In this document: positions 35,481-42,272 of the stretch, in pieces
Position numbering within the stretch: position 1 is the stretch's first letter
How the letters are laid out: each line of letters opens with the position of its first letter
NCBI GenBank assembly: GCA_041605955.1
Contig: JBFIXI010000003.1
Location: 50,347-114,346, forward strand
DNA length: 64,000 nucleotides
Reading direction: 5' to 3'
From: JAHEJX01 sp041605955
GTDB taxonomy: Bacteria; Actinomycetota; Acidimicrobiia; Spongiisociales; UBA5794
Program-made: the position numbers and the translations under genes
Notes under the pieces: model-generated
Seen by the model: only the letters and a program-made list of their open reading frames with translations
What the model was told of the DNA's origin: nothing
Databases searched by the model: none

Positions 35481-36248
35481 TCAACGTCCGAACTGCTCGC
35501 GCAGCACGCGTTCGTTGTAGCCGATGTCCTTGTCGAACAACAACCGGGCCTGCCGAGACGACTCACGCACGTCGACGGCTCGTACGTTGCGAATCTCGGT
35601 GGAGTCCGCAACGGCGGACACCGGCCGCTTGTGGGGATCGAGCACGTCGATTCGCACTTGCGAAGACGAGTGCAACAGGGCTCCCGGCCAGCGGGCCGGA
35701 CGGAAGGGGCTGATTGGAGTCAATGCCAGGATGTTGGCCTGCAGCGGGATGATCGGCCCCCCGGCGGAGACGTTGTAGGCGGTGCTGCCGGCGGGGGTGG
35801 CTACCAGGACCCCGTCGGCGATCAGCTCGGGGATCCGCACGACGCCGTTTACCGAGATCGCCAGCTTGGCGCTCTGATGAGTCTGGCGCAGCATCGACAC
35901 CTCGTTGAGGGCGTAGGCGTCGATCTCGGCGCCCGACTCGGTGTGAGCCCGCATCGCCAGCGGGTGGATGATGATCTCCTGAGCGTCGGCGATGCGCTGC
36001 TCCAAGTCCTCGACGCGGTATTCGTTGAGGAGGAAGCCGACGGAGCCGCAGTTCATGCCGAACACGGAGACGTCGCCTTCCAGATGGCGATGCAGGGTGC
36101 GCAGCATCTGGCCGTCGCCGCCGAGCGCCACCACGACAGTCGCCTCGTCCGATGGGGCCGCCGGATAGACCTCGGTCAGCTCGGCGAGCGCCGCTTGCGC
36201 CTCCGGGGTATCCGAGGCGGCAAAGGCGATTGCCATCGAGTCCGTCAT
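35481..36248 (-). CDS. nadK: NAD kinase
   Basis: 255 residues. Phosphorylates NAD to NADP. The GGDG motif (43-46 in VALGGDGQML), NEVSMLRQT, LVATPAGSTAYNVSAGGPI and PISPFRPARWPGALL are present. The short length, the absence of a GxNxG-type N-terminal Rossmann lead and the segments ISPFRP, KRPVSAVAD and ERVLREQF are those I associate with alphaproteobacterial NadK rather than the ~290-residue actinobacterial type, which hints at transfer. Its start overlaps the epimerase gene stop by 4 bp. Confidence 0.93.
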   Translation of the reverse strand: MTDSMAIAFAASDTPEAQAALAELTEVYPAAPSDEATVVVALGGDGQMLRTLHRHLEGDVSVFGMNCGSVGFLLNEYRVEDLEQRIADAQEIIIHPLAMRAHTESGAEIDAYALNEVSMLRQTHQSAKLAISVNGVVRIPELIADGVLVATPAGSTAYNVSAGGPIIPLQANILALTPISPFRPARWPGALLHSSSQVRIDVLDPHKRPVSAVADSTEIRNVRAVDVRESSRQARLLFDKDIGYNERVLREQFGR

Positions 36249-36982
36249 GCGGGCTGCAGGTTACGGCGCAGCGGCACCCGGTAGCGACCAGTGAACACTT
36301 GGGCCGCCTCCGGGCGGCCCAGGCGCCGGTAGACCTCCCCGGGAATCCCGATATCGGCGAGGATCAACTCCCCGGCCTGGTCGGCGCACAGCCCGGGCTT
36401 GGGCAGCGCCAGCGTCATCGTCACCGCGGCGGTTATGGCGGCGCCGGGCGCCTGCCCGGTCGTGGCATCCACCCCGGAGGGCACGTCCAACGACAAAACG
36501 GGAGCCGGGGCCGCATTGGCCCAGTCGATGAGCGCGCGGGCGCTTCCTCGCGGCGGCCCGAGCAGGCTGTATCCAATGATGGCGTCGATGATGAGGGCCG
36601 CCTTTTCGGGGGGCATGGCCACCACGGTGCCGCCTGCATAGCGGAATATCTCCAGCTGCTGCGCCGGCACCTCGCCGAGTCGGCCCACGTCGGTGATGAC
36701 CGCGGACACCACCCCTCCGTGGTTGAGGAGATGCCGACCGGCGGTCAGACCGCCGCCGCCATTACCCCCGGTGCCGGCGAGTACCACCACGGGAGACTGT
36801 GCCCAGTCGTCGCCGAGCATCGATTGCGCCACCAGGGCGAGGTTGCGGCCGGCGTTCTCCATCATCTGAAAGAGGTTCGGCCCTGTCTCCTCGATGGCGA
36901 TGCGATCGACCTCCAGCATCTCCGCCGTGTCGACGGCAGGAACGGGCCTTCCGCGATCGTCGAAGAATCCGCAACCGGCCAC
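36245..36982 (-). CDS. nnrE: NAD(P)H-hydrate epimerase (YjeF N-terminal domain)
   Basis: 245 residues, a single YjeF_N domain without the C-terminal dehydratase. It interconverts R and S forms of hydrated NAD(P)H so that they can be repaired. Motifs: DTAEMLEVDRIAIEETGPN, LAGTGGNGGGGLTAGRHLLN, DAIIGYSLLGPPRG, LSLDVPSGVDATTG and TLALPKPGL. The usual GNNGGDG loop reads GGNGGGG here, so the Asp that helps bind K+ is missing. The partner dehydratase is not in the window. Translationally coupled to NAD kinase, forming a compact NAD(P) maintenance pair. Confidence 0.88.
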   Translation of the reverse strand: MAGCGFFDDRGRPVPAVDTAEMLEVDRIAIEETGPNLFQMMENAGRNLALVAQSMLGDDWAQSPVVVLAGTGGNGGGGLTAGRHLLNHGGVVSAVITDVGRLGEVPAQQLEIFRYAGGTVVAMPPEKAALIIDAIIGYSLLGPPRGSARALIDWANAAPAPVLSLDVPSGVDATTGQAPGAAITAAVTMTLALPKPGLCADQAGELILADIGIPGEVYRRLGRPEAAQVFTGRYRVPLRRNLQPA

Positions 36983-37015
36983 GACGTGACGCTAGCGACG
37001 AAGTGGGCGGAGCCG

Positions 37016-37222
37016 TCAGCGGACCCGCAGCAGATCGCGGATATGCGACTCCATCTCGTTCTTCATCCGGGCGATCTCCTCTGGGGAAGAGCCGTCGAGC
37101 AGGTCGGAGTGAGCATCACCGCCGTGCGCCATCATCGCCGCCTCCACCGTGGCCACATCGTCGCCAACGGCAACGTATTCACAGCCCAGACCAGGTACAA
37201 CCTCTTCGCACGCGAGTTGCAT
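37016..37222 (-). CDS. DUF1059 domain-containing protein
   Basis: 68 residues: MQLACEEVVPGLGCEYVAVG with the paired Cys, then a central AMMAHGGDAH and a charged helix. This fits DUF1059, a small family of unknown function. The ATG at 37222 follows GGGAGGAACG directly; a TTG at 37234 is less likely. Confidence 0.85.
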   Translation of the reverse strand: MQLACEEVVPGLGCEYVAVGDDVATVEAAMMAHGGDAHSDLLDGSSPEEIARMKNEMESHIRDLLRVR

Positions 37223-37354
37223 CGTTCCTCCCAAGGGTCGGCGCAGAGACTCCCTCTGGCATCCGCCTAACTATGCCACCCGCCGGCGTCGGCTGCCGGA
37301 GATCACCCGGCAGCCCGTTTGCTCGGTGACCGCCGTACCGGCCATCATCTCCCG

Positions 37355-38023
37355 ATGCGCCGGCCCGAGCTGCTCATCTTCGACGTCAACGAGACCCTGC
37401 TCGATCTCACCCATCTGCGTACGACGCTGGCAACTGCCCTCGGCGGCCCGGAGCGGCTCGCCGAGTGGTTCTTCCGGCTGCTGCACGGCAGCCTGGTAGC
37501 CAACGAAACGGACAGCTTCCGTTCGTTCGAGACCATCGGCATCGAGGCGCTGCGCGCAGTTGCCCAACGTCAAGGCATCGAGCTGAGCGACACCGATGCG
37601 GTCGATCTGGTCGGCGGCTTGCGCTCGCTGCCGGCCCACCCTGACGTGCCGGTGGGTCTCGATCGCCTGGGCGCAGCCGGGTTTCGCCTCATTGCGCTAT
37701 CCAACGGTTCCAAGACCGGGATACCCGCCCAGCTCAGCAACGCCGGGATCATCGATCGCTTCGAGCTGATCGTCAGCGTTGAAGAGGCGGGCCGGTTCAA
37801 GCCGCATCGCGCTCCATACGAGGTTGCGCTGGACCGGTCGGAAGTGGCACCGGGAGACGCGCTGATGGTGGCGGCTCACGACTGGGACATCATCGGCGCC
37901 CGCGCCGCCGGCATCCCCGGCGCATTCATCCGCCGCCCCGGAGTGGTGTGGACCGTGCCGCACGAGCTGCCCGAGCTCACCCCAGCCGACATCGCCGAGC
38001 TCGCTTCGGCCCTGGGAGCGTGA
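37355..38023 (+). CDS. Haloacid dehalogenase type II (L-2-haloacid dehalogenase-like)
   Basis: 222 residues, HAD superfamily. Nucleophile Asp10 in LLIFDVNETLLDL, motif II ALSNGSK, motif III Lys in GRFKPHRAPYEVAL and motif IV MVAAHDWDIIGARAAGIPG match type II haloacid dehalogenases, which release halide from 2-haloalkanoic acids with inversion. The cap domain is of the expected length. It lies 7 kb from a DhlA-like haloalkane dehalogenase; the two could act at both ends of a haloalkane pathway (DhlA and DhlB in Xanthobacter). Converges with the next methyltransferase gene. Confidence 0.9.
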   Translation: MRRPELLIFDVNETLLDLTHLRTTLATALGGPERLAEWFFRLLHGSLVANETDSFRSFETIGIEALRAVAQRQGIELSDTDAVDLVGGLRSLPAHPDVPVGLDRLGAAGFRLIALSNGSKTGIPAQLSNAGIIDRFELIVSVEEAGRFKPHRAPYEVALDRSEVAPGDALMVAAHDWDIIGARAAGIPGAFIRRPGVVWTVPHELPELTPADIAELASALGA

Positions 38024-38029
38024 GCCGGT

Positions 38030-39085
38030 CTAGTCGGCGACCCGGTAGTAGAAGTGCACCGGATCAGGGGTCTTCAGCTGCTCAAACGTCGCGAAGCCCG
38101 CCCCCCGGACCAGCACCTCGAGCGTGCCGGGATCGAGACCCAGCGTGCCAAGTCCCATGCCGTCTGCGGTGATCGTCGCCGAAGCCAGGCAGGATGACAC
38201 CGAGTACCCATACATCAGCGCCCGCAGAGGGTTGCGTTCGTTCGACTCGTAGGTCGGGCCGCACTTGATCTCCTTGACCAGCCACGAGCCCCCATCGGCC
38301 AGCGCCCCCCGAATCGCTTTGGCAGTGAGGTCGGGCCGAGCCATGTCGTGGAGACAGTCGAGCGTCATCACCAGGTCGAAGCCGTCTTCGTCGTGAAGCG
38401 TCTCGCCACCGGCAAGATGAAACTCGACGTTGTCCTGCCCGGCGAAGCGCTCCCGCGCCACCTCGATGGCTGGTCCCGAGGGATCCATTCCAACGAAGGT
38501 GCTGTTGGGATATCGCGCCGCCAGGCCCTCGATGGCGACTCCGCCGCCGCACCCGATGTCCAGCACTCGGGCGCCGGCGCGGAGCTTCTCGTCTACGTCG
38601 GGCAGCAGCGGGATCACGACCGACGGCAAGAAGCCGCGCAGCCATGGGGCGTTGGTGCGGTCGATCTGATGCACCTGGTCGATCCCCATCTCGCCGTAGG
38701 TGAAACCGATGCCGGTTTGGATCGAGTGGACCATCCGCTCGAAATCGTCGTGCGAAAACCCACCGGCGAATGCTGCCGTGGCGAACAACAGGCTGTCCTC
38801 ATCGACAAGGACCGCCGCCTGCTCATCGGTCATCGAATAGACCCCATGGGCGTCGCGCTCGATCAGGCCGGCCGCCGCCTGGCCCAGCAGCCACTCCCGC
38901 AGCCACCGCTCGCTGTAGCCGGTGGCGTCGGCGAGTAGCTCCGAGGTGGCGGGTCCCTGCGTGTAGAGCACCCTATACAGGCCCAGTCGGTCCCCCAGGT
39001 GAACCATGGCCGCCACGACCTCGCCCTGCTTGTACTGCCACACCTTGAGAGCGAACTCCTTGGCGGCGTCGAGGTCGAACGACAT
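38030..39085 (-). CDS. Class I SAM-dependent methyltransferase with winged-helix N-terminus
   Basis: 351 residues. Residues ~15-100 form a winged-helix-like dimerisation region (DRLGLYRVLYTQGPATSELL, GYSERWLREWLLGQAAAGLI). The SAM-binding domain starts at ~170 (ARVLDIGCGGGVAIEGLAAR, VGMDPSG, MTLDCLHDMARP). It resembles the family of methyltransferases in which an N-terminal rRNA-adenine- or O-methyltransferase-like helical domain precedes Methyltransf_25. Substrate unknown. Confidence 0.88.
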   Translation of the reverse strand: MSFDLDAAKEFALKVWQYKQGEVVAAMVHLGDRLGLYRVLYTQGPATSELLADATGYSERWLREWLLGQAAAGLIERDAHGVYSMTDEQAAVLVDEDSLLFATAAFAGGFSHDDFERMVHSIQTGIGFTYGEMGIDQVHQIDRTNAPWLRGFLPSVVIPLLPDVDEKLRAGARVLDIGCGGGVAIEGLAARYPNSTFVGMDPSGPAIEVARERFAGQDNVEFHLAGGETLHDEDGFDLVMTLDCLHDMARPDLTAKAIRGALADGGSWLVKEIKCGPTYESNERNPLRALMYGYSVSSCLASATITADGMGLGTLGLDPGTLEVLVRGAGFATFEQLKTPDPVHFYYRVAD

Positions 39086-39213
39086 TGTGGGGGCTCCCTC
39101 CAGTTCGCGTGATGGCCGGATCGACCGATACGGGTTATCGCGAGGTTACTCACAGCCCGACGCTGCCAGCCAAGCTGCTTGGCCGCACTGCCCCTCCGTC
39201 TAGCATCGCCGCC

Positions 39214-39744
39214 ATGCTCGCGCTGGCAGGCCCCTTCTTCATGTTTTCCACACTGTTGGTGATCAGTGGGGCTCCGAAGCTCGTCGATCCGAGATCGACG
39301 AGCCGGGCGCTGGAGGCGATCGGACTCCCTCCCCACCTCTGGCTGGGCCGGCTGGTGGGGGCAATCGAGATCGCCGTCGGACTAGGCGCCCTCGCCTTCG
39401 GGGGACGGCTGATGGCAGGCGGGGTGACCCTGTTGTACACCGGTTTCGCCGGGTTCATCTTCGTAGCGCTGCGCACCGACCGGGTGAAGTCGTGCGGATG
39501 CTTCGGCGCAGCCGACAGCCCCCCGAGCCGGCTCCACCTCGTGATAGATCTAGCGGCCGCCGCCACCGCCGGGGCTCTGGTGGTTTCACCCATCGGCGAC
39601 ATCGTGGCGGTCATGCGGGCCACCCCCTGGGGAGGAGTGCCGCTGCTCGTGCTCGTAGTCGTCGGGGCCTGGCTCTCATTGCTCGTGCTCACGCTGTTGC
39701 CCGCCGTCTTCGCCGAGATCCGCGCCCCGGGGAGGGCAACATGA
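39214..39744 (+). CDS. MauE/DoxX family redox-associated membrane protein
   Basis: 176 residues with four to five TM helices: 5-25, 45-65, 70-90, ~105-125 and 140-165. The segment VGAIEIAVGLGALAFGG and the conserved cysteine pair in RVKSCGCFGAADSPPSRLHL are typical of MauE, the membrane partner needed to form disulfides in the methylamine dehydrogenase small subunit. First gene of an operon whose next members encode a MauA-like Cys-rich protein and a MauD-like thioredoxin. ATG at 39214 chosen because the first TM begins there. The start of the next gene overlaps its stop (ATGA). Confidence 0.85.
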   Translation: MLALAGPFFMFSTLLVISGAPKLVDPRSTSRALEAIGLPPHLWLGRLVGAIEIAVGLGALAFGGRLMAGGVTLLYTGFAGFIFVALRTDRVKSCGCFGAADSPPSRLHLVIDLAAAATAGALVVSPIGDIVAVMRATPWGGVPLLVLVVVGAWLSLLVLTLLPAVFAEIRAPGRAT

Positions 39745-40400
39745 CTTGGGCTGTAGCGGAGGCCGAGCGGCGCACCGTGAGCCAAACGGTCACCGACAAG
39801 CTGGCGCTACGGCTGAGCCCGGCGACTAGCCGACGCAGCTTCTTGCGCAAGGTCGCGTTGGTCGCCACCGCCTTGGCCACGGTTCCGGTCGACTTCATCC
39901 TTCGCCCCGTCACCGCCTACGCCGCAGTTTGTGGCCCGGCGGCGGCATGCAGCCAGGGCTACACGGTGCTCTGCTGCACGGTCAATCGGGGCATCAACGC
40001 CTGCCCGCCGGGCATGTTCGTCGGAGGCTGGTGGAAGGCCAACGGCTCGTCACTGTGCTGCACCCCGGACGGGAGGCCCACCTCCCGGTATTACATCGAT
40101 TGTCATCCCACCTGCATCTGCGAGGGAGGCGGTAGCCGGAACTTCTGCGACCCGGCCTGTGTCGCTTGCAAGTGCCGCTGCAACGGCTCGGCCGAGACTT
40201 GTGATCAGCGACGCATCTGCTGCAACTACTTCCGCTATGGCCAGTGCAACACACAGATCGCTCGCGGCGGACCGGTGGCGTGCCGGGTGGTGACCTGTAC
40301 CCCTCCCTATATCCTCTGGGACGAGTGCTCGCCGACCGTGCGCACTGATGACTTCACCGCCGAGCAGACCGCTCCTTGCGTGGCGGGCCCCTGCGCATGA
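39741..40400 (+). CDS. Tat-exported cysteine-rich protein, methylamine dehydrogenase light chain (MauA)-like
   Basis: 219 residues. A Tat signal (SRRSFLRKVALVATALATVP; Arg31-Arg32) leads to a mature part with 24 cysteines, enough for 12 disulfides. The segment CPPGMFVGGWWKANGSSLCC followed by a Tyr-Tyr and Cys pair parallels MauA, where Trp57 lies in CPPGTK...SWVxxC. Trp97 or Trp98 would match that Trp. The second quinone-forming Trp of MauA (in an IIWCF segment) aligns by eye with ICCNYF (Cys160-Cys161), so a Trp-Trp crosslink cannot form. MauA proper is the catalytic subunit of methylamine dehydrogenase and needs MauB, D, E and G; only D and E equivalents are here. It is folded before export, then oxidised outside. 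Function open. Confidence 0.75.
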   Translation: MTWAVAEAERRTVSQTVTDKLALRLSPATSRRSFLRKVALVATALATVPVDFILRPVTAYAAVCGPAAACSQGYTVLCCTVNRGINACPPGMFVGGWWKANGSSLCCTPDGRPTSRYYIDCHPTCICEGGGSRNFCDPACVACKCRCNGSAETCDQRRICCNYFRYGQCNTQIARGGPVACRVVTCTPPYILWDECSPTVRTDDFTAEQTAPCVAGPCA

Positions 40401-41128
40401 CTGTCCTGGTGGTTGCCGAGGCGGTGGTGATCGTGCTGCTGGCGGTGCTCGTCGTCGGCATGTTGCGCAGCCACGCCGAGATCTTGCGCCGCCTCCACGA
40501 GCTGGGCGCCGGCGATGATGCGGTGCCCCGATTCCAAACCGCCCTGGATACCGTCGCCCCCGACGTCGGCCGCGCCAATCTGAGCGGGACGGTCGCCGCC
40601 GATATCGCAGGAACTACGCCTGCCGGTGGGGCGGCCGCGATCCGGGTACGCCGGCCGGGCACCCGCACCTTGCTGGCCTTCATGTCGGCAACCTGCCCGA
40701 CCTGCGACAACTTCTGGCCTCGGTTCGGCGAGGAAGCCGCTATCGCCTCGCTCGGCGGCATCCGCCTCGTCATCGTTGCCAAGTCACCGGAGGAGGAATC
40801 GCCGGATGCGCTGCAGCGGCGGAGCACGCCCGACGTACCGCTGGTCATGTCGTCGCAGGCATGGGAGGACTACCGCATCCCAGGCTCGCCGTACTTCGTC
40901 CTCGTAGATGGCGCCACCGGTCAGGTGACCGGTGAGGGCTCGGCGCCCACCTGGGAGCAGCTCCTCGACCTCATGGGAATCGCCGCGGGTGATACCGCCG
41001 TCGGTACCGCCTTTGGCGAACGGGATCGGGCGGAGCGAGTCGACCAAGAGCTGGCCGATGCCGGCATCCTGCCGGGCGATCCACGCCTCTACGGCGAGAA
41101 CGAGCTCCCGACCGACGAGACACGATGA
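40397..41128 (+). CDS. MauD-like membrane-anchored thioredoxin-fold protein
   Basis: 243 residues. An N-terminal TM anchor (VVAEAVVIVLLAVLVVGML) leads to a redoxin domain at ~90-200 with the active site FMSATCPTCDNFW (CxxC) and the cis-Pro region RIPGSPYFVLVDG. MauD is the thiol-disulfide protein required for the small subunit of methylamine dehydrogenase; this gene overlaps the Cys-rich protein gene by 4 bp, so it probably forms or corrects its disulfides on the outer face of the membrane. The C-terminal 40 residues are charged and variable. Confidence 0.87.
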   Translation: MTVLVVAEAVVIVLLAVLVVGMLRSHAEILRRLHELGAGDDAVPRFQTALDTVAPDVGRANLSGTVAADIAGTTPAGGAAAIRVRRPGTRTLLAFMSATCPTCDNFWPRFGEEAAIASLGGIRLVIVAKSPEEESPDALQRRSTPDVPLVMSSQAWEDYRIPGSPYFVLVDGATGQVTGEGSAPTWEQLLDLMGIAAGDTAVGTAFGERDRAERVDQELADAGILPGDPRLYGENELPTDETR

Positions 41129-41202
41129 GCACGATCGAGATCGGCATGGGGGCAGCGCTGTTGGCACTCATCGCTGGGATCCGTGCCACCTGGTCACCAT
41201 GA
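41125..41202 (+). CDS. Possible 25-aa membrane peptide in the mau-like operon
   Basis: An ATG at 41125 overlaps the MauD-like stop by 4 bp and opens a 25-codon frame, MSTIEIGMGAALLALIAGIR then ATWSP, with one short hydrophobic helix. It ends directly at the GAGGGG ribosome site of the next gene. It may be a real small membrane subunit or only a coupling ORF that keeps ribosomes moving along the transcript. Confidence 0.4.
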   Translation: MSTIEIGMGAALLALIAGIRATWSP

Positions 41203-41211
41203 GGGGTGTCG

Positions 41212-41793
41212 ATGCTGACCAGCATCACCCCGCTCGGTGAGCAGGGACGCAACCGCAGCTGGAAGACCACGGCGATCGCCTACACGGTGGGTTCGCTCCT
41301 CGGCGGCGCCGTTGCCGGTCTAGCTGCCGGCGGCCTCGGCCGGCTCGTTGCAGGATGGCTCGCCCCGGCGACTCGCGGCTATGTAGTCGTCGCCATCCTC
41401 GCAGTGGTGATCATGTCCGAGCTGGGATGGCCGGCGCTCACCCCGGTTGGCCATCGCCAGGTGAACGAAGACTGGCTCGACGAGTTTCGCGGGTGGGTAG
41501 TGGGACTCGGCTTCGGCTTCCAGCTGGGCTTGGGAGTCGTGACCATCGTCACATCGCTCACCATTCCCGCCACGTTCCTACTCGCCGCCCTCACCGGCTC
41601 CTGGCAGTGGGGTCTGGCGGTAGGCACCACGTTCGGGCTCGCTCGAGCCCTGCCGATCATGTCGACCCGCCGGATCGATCGTCCCGACCGGCTGGCGGCG
41701 CTGCACCGGCGGCATGACCGCATTGCGGGCGCAGTGCGGCTGGCGGCCGTGCTGGCGGCGCTCCCGGTGGCAGCCATGGCGGTGACCATATGA
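41212..41793 (+). CDS. Polytopic membrane protein of the mau-like operon
   Basis: 193 residues, about five TM helices. It begins MLTSITPLGEQGRNRSWKTT and has a Gly-rich pattern (TVGSLLGGAVAGLAAGGLG) and LGFGFQLGLGVVTIVTSLT, reminiscent of DsbD/CcdA-type membrane proteins in its helix spacing. It contains no cysteine, so it cannot relay electrons through thiols itself. It may anchor or export partners. ATG at 41212 is 6 bp after GAGGGG; GTG 41206 overlaps that site. Confidence 0.7.
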   Translation: MLTSITPLGEQGRNRSWKTTAIAYTVGSLLGGAVAGLAAGGLGRLVAGWLAPATRGYVVVAILAVVIMSELGWPALTPVGHRQVNEDWLDEFRGWVVGLGFGFQLGLGVVTIVTSLTIPATFLLAALTGSWQWGLAVGTTFGLARALPIMSTRRIDRPDRLAALHRRHDRIAGAVRLAAVLAALPVAAMAVTI

Positions 41794-42272
41794 AGGTCGA
41801 GGGCATGGGCATAGAGGTGACGCTGCCCGCAGGATGGGAAGCTCGCATCTACCAGCTGGAGACCCTCGAAGCCTCCACGTCGGGTGGCTTCGACCTGCCG
41901 GTGCTGCACGCTGCCACCTTCCCGTTGCCCGAAGCGCGCGGCGACTACGGCAGCGGCGCCGTCGAGCTCATGGGCAAGGAGGACGTGTTCGTTGCGTTGC
42001 TCGAGTTCGACCCCGAGCTGACGGCCACGGCTCTATACGAGCCCCGAGGTATCCCGCGGAGTCTGGACCCCGACGACTTCCGCACCAACGGCATGCAGCG
42101 CTGGATACCAGGCCAGGCCGCCTTCCAGGCTTTCTTCAACGAGGCCGACCGCGCCTTCTGCCTGTACATCGTCATCGGCAGTTATCTGCGCCGCCTCGAT
42201 CTCGTCCCAGAGGCCGAGAAGCTGGTGCGGCGGATTCGTCTCGCCAGCCCGTTGCCGCCGGGTATTGCCTGA
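41790..42272 (+). CDS. Hypothetical protein of the mau-like operon
   Basis: 160 residues, soluble, no signal peptide. It starts MKVEGMGIEVTLPAGWEARI, a beta-rich opening seen in small cytosolic actinobacterial proteins, and continues with LPVLHAATFPLPEARGDYGS and QAFFNEADRAFCLYIVIGSY. No named domain recognised. Coupled at both ends (ATGA upstream, TGATG downstream), which shows that it belongs to the operon. Confidence 0.7.
   Translation: MKVEGMGIEVTLPAGWEARIYQLETLEASTSGGFDLPVLHAATFPLPEARGDYGSGAVELMGKEDVFVALLEFDPELTATALYEPRGIPRSLDPDDFRTNGMQRWIPGQAAFQAFFNEADRAFCLYIVIGSYLRRLDLVPEAEKLVRRIRLASPLPPGIA

Noticed and set aside
41834..42271. N-terminal extension of the FG-GAP protein
   Set aside because: It overlaps the 160-aa gene in another frame; the signal peptide at 42272 marks the true start.
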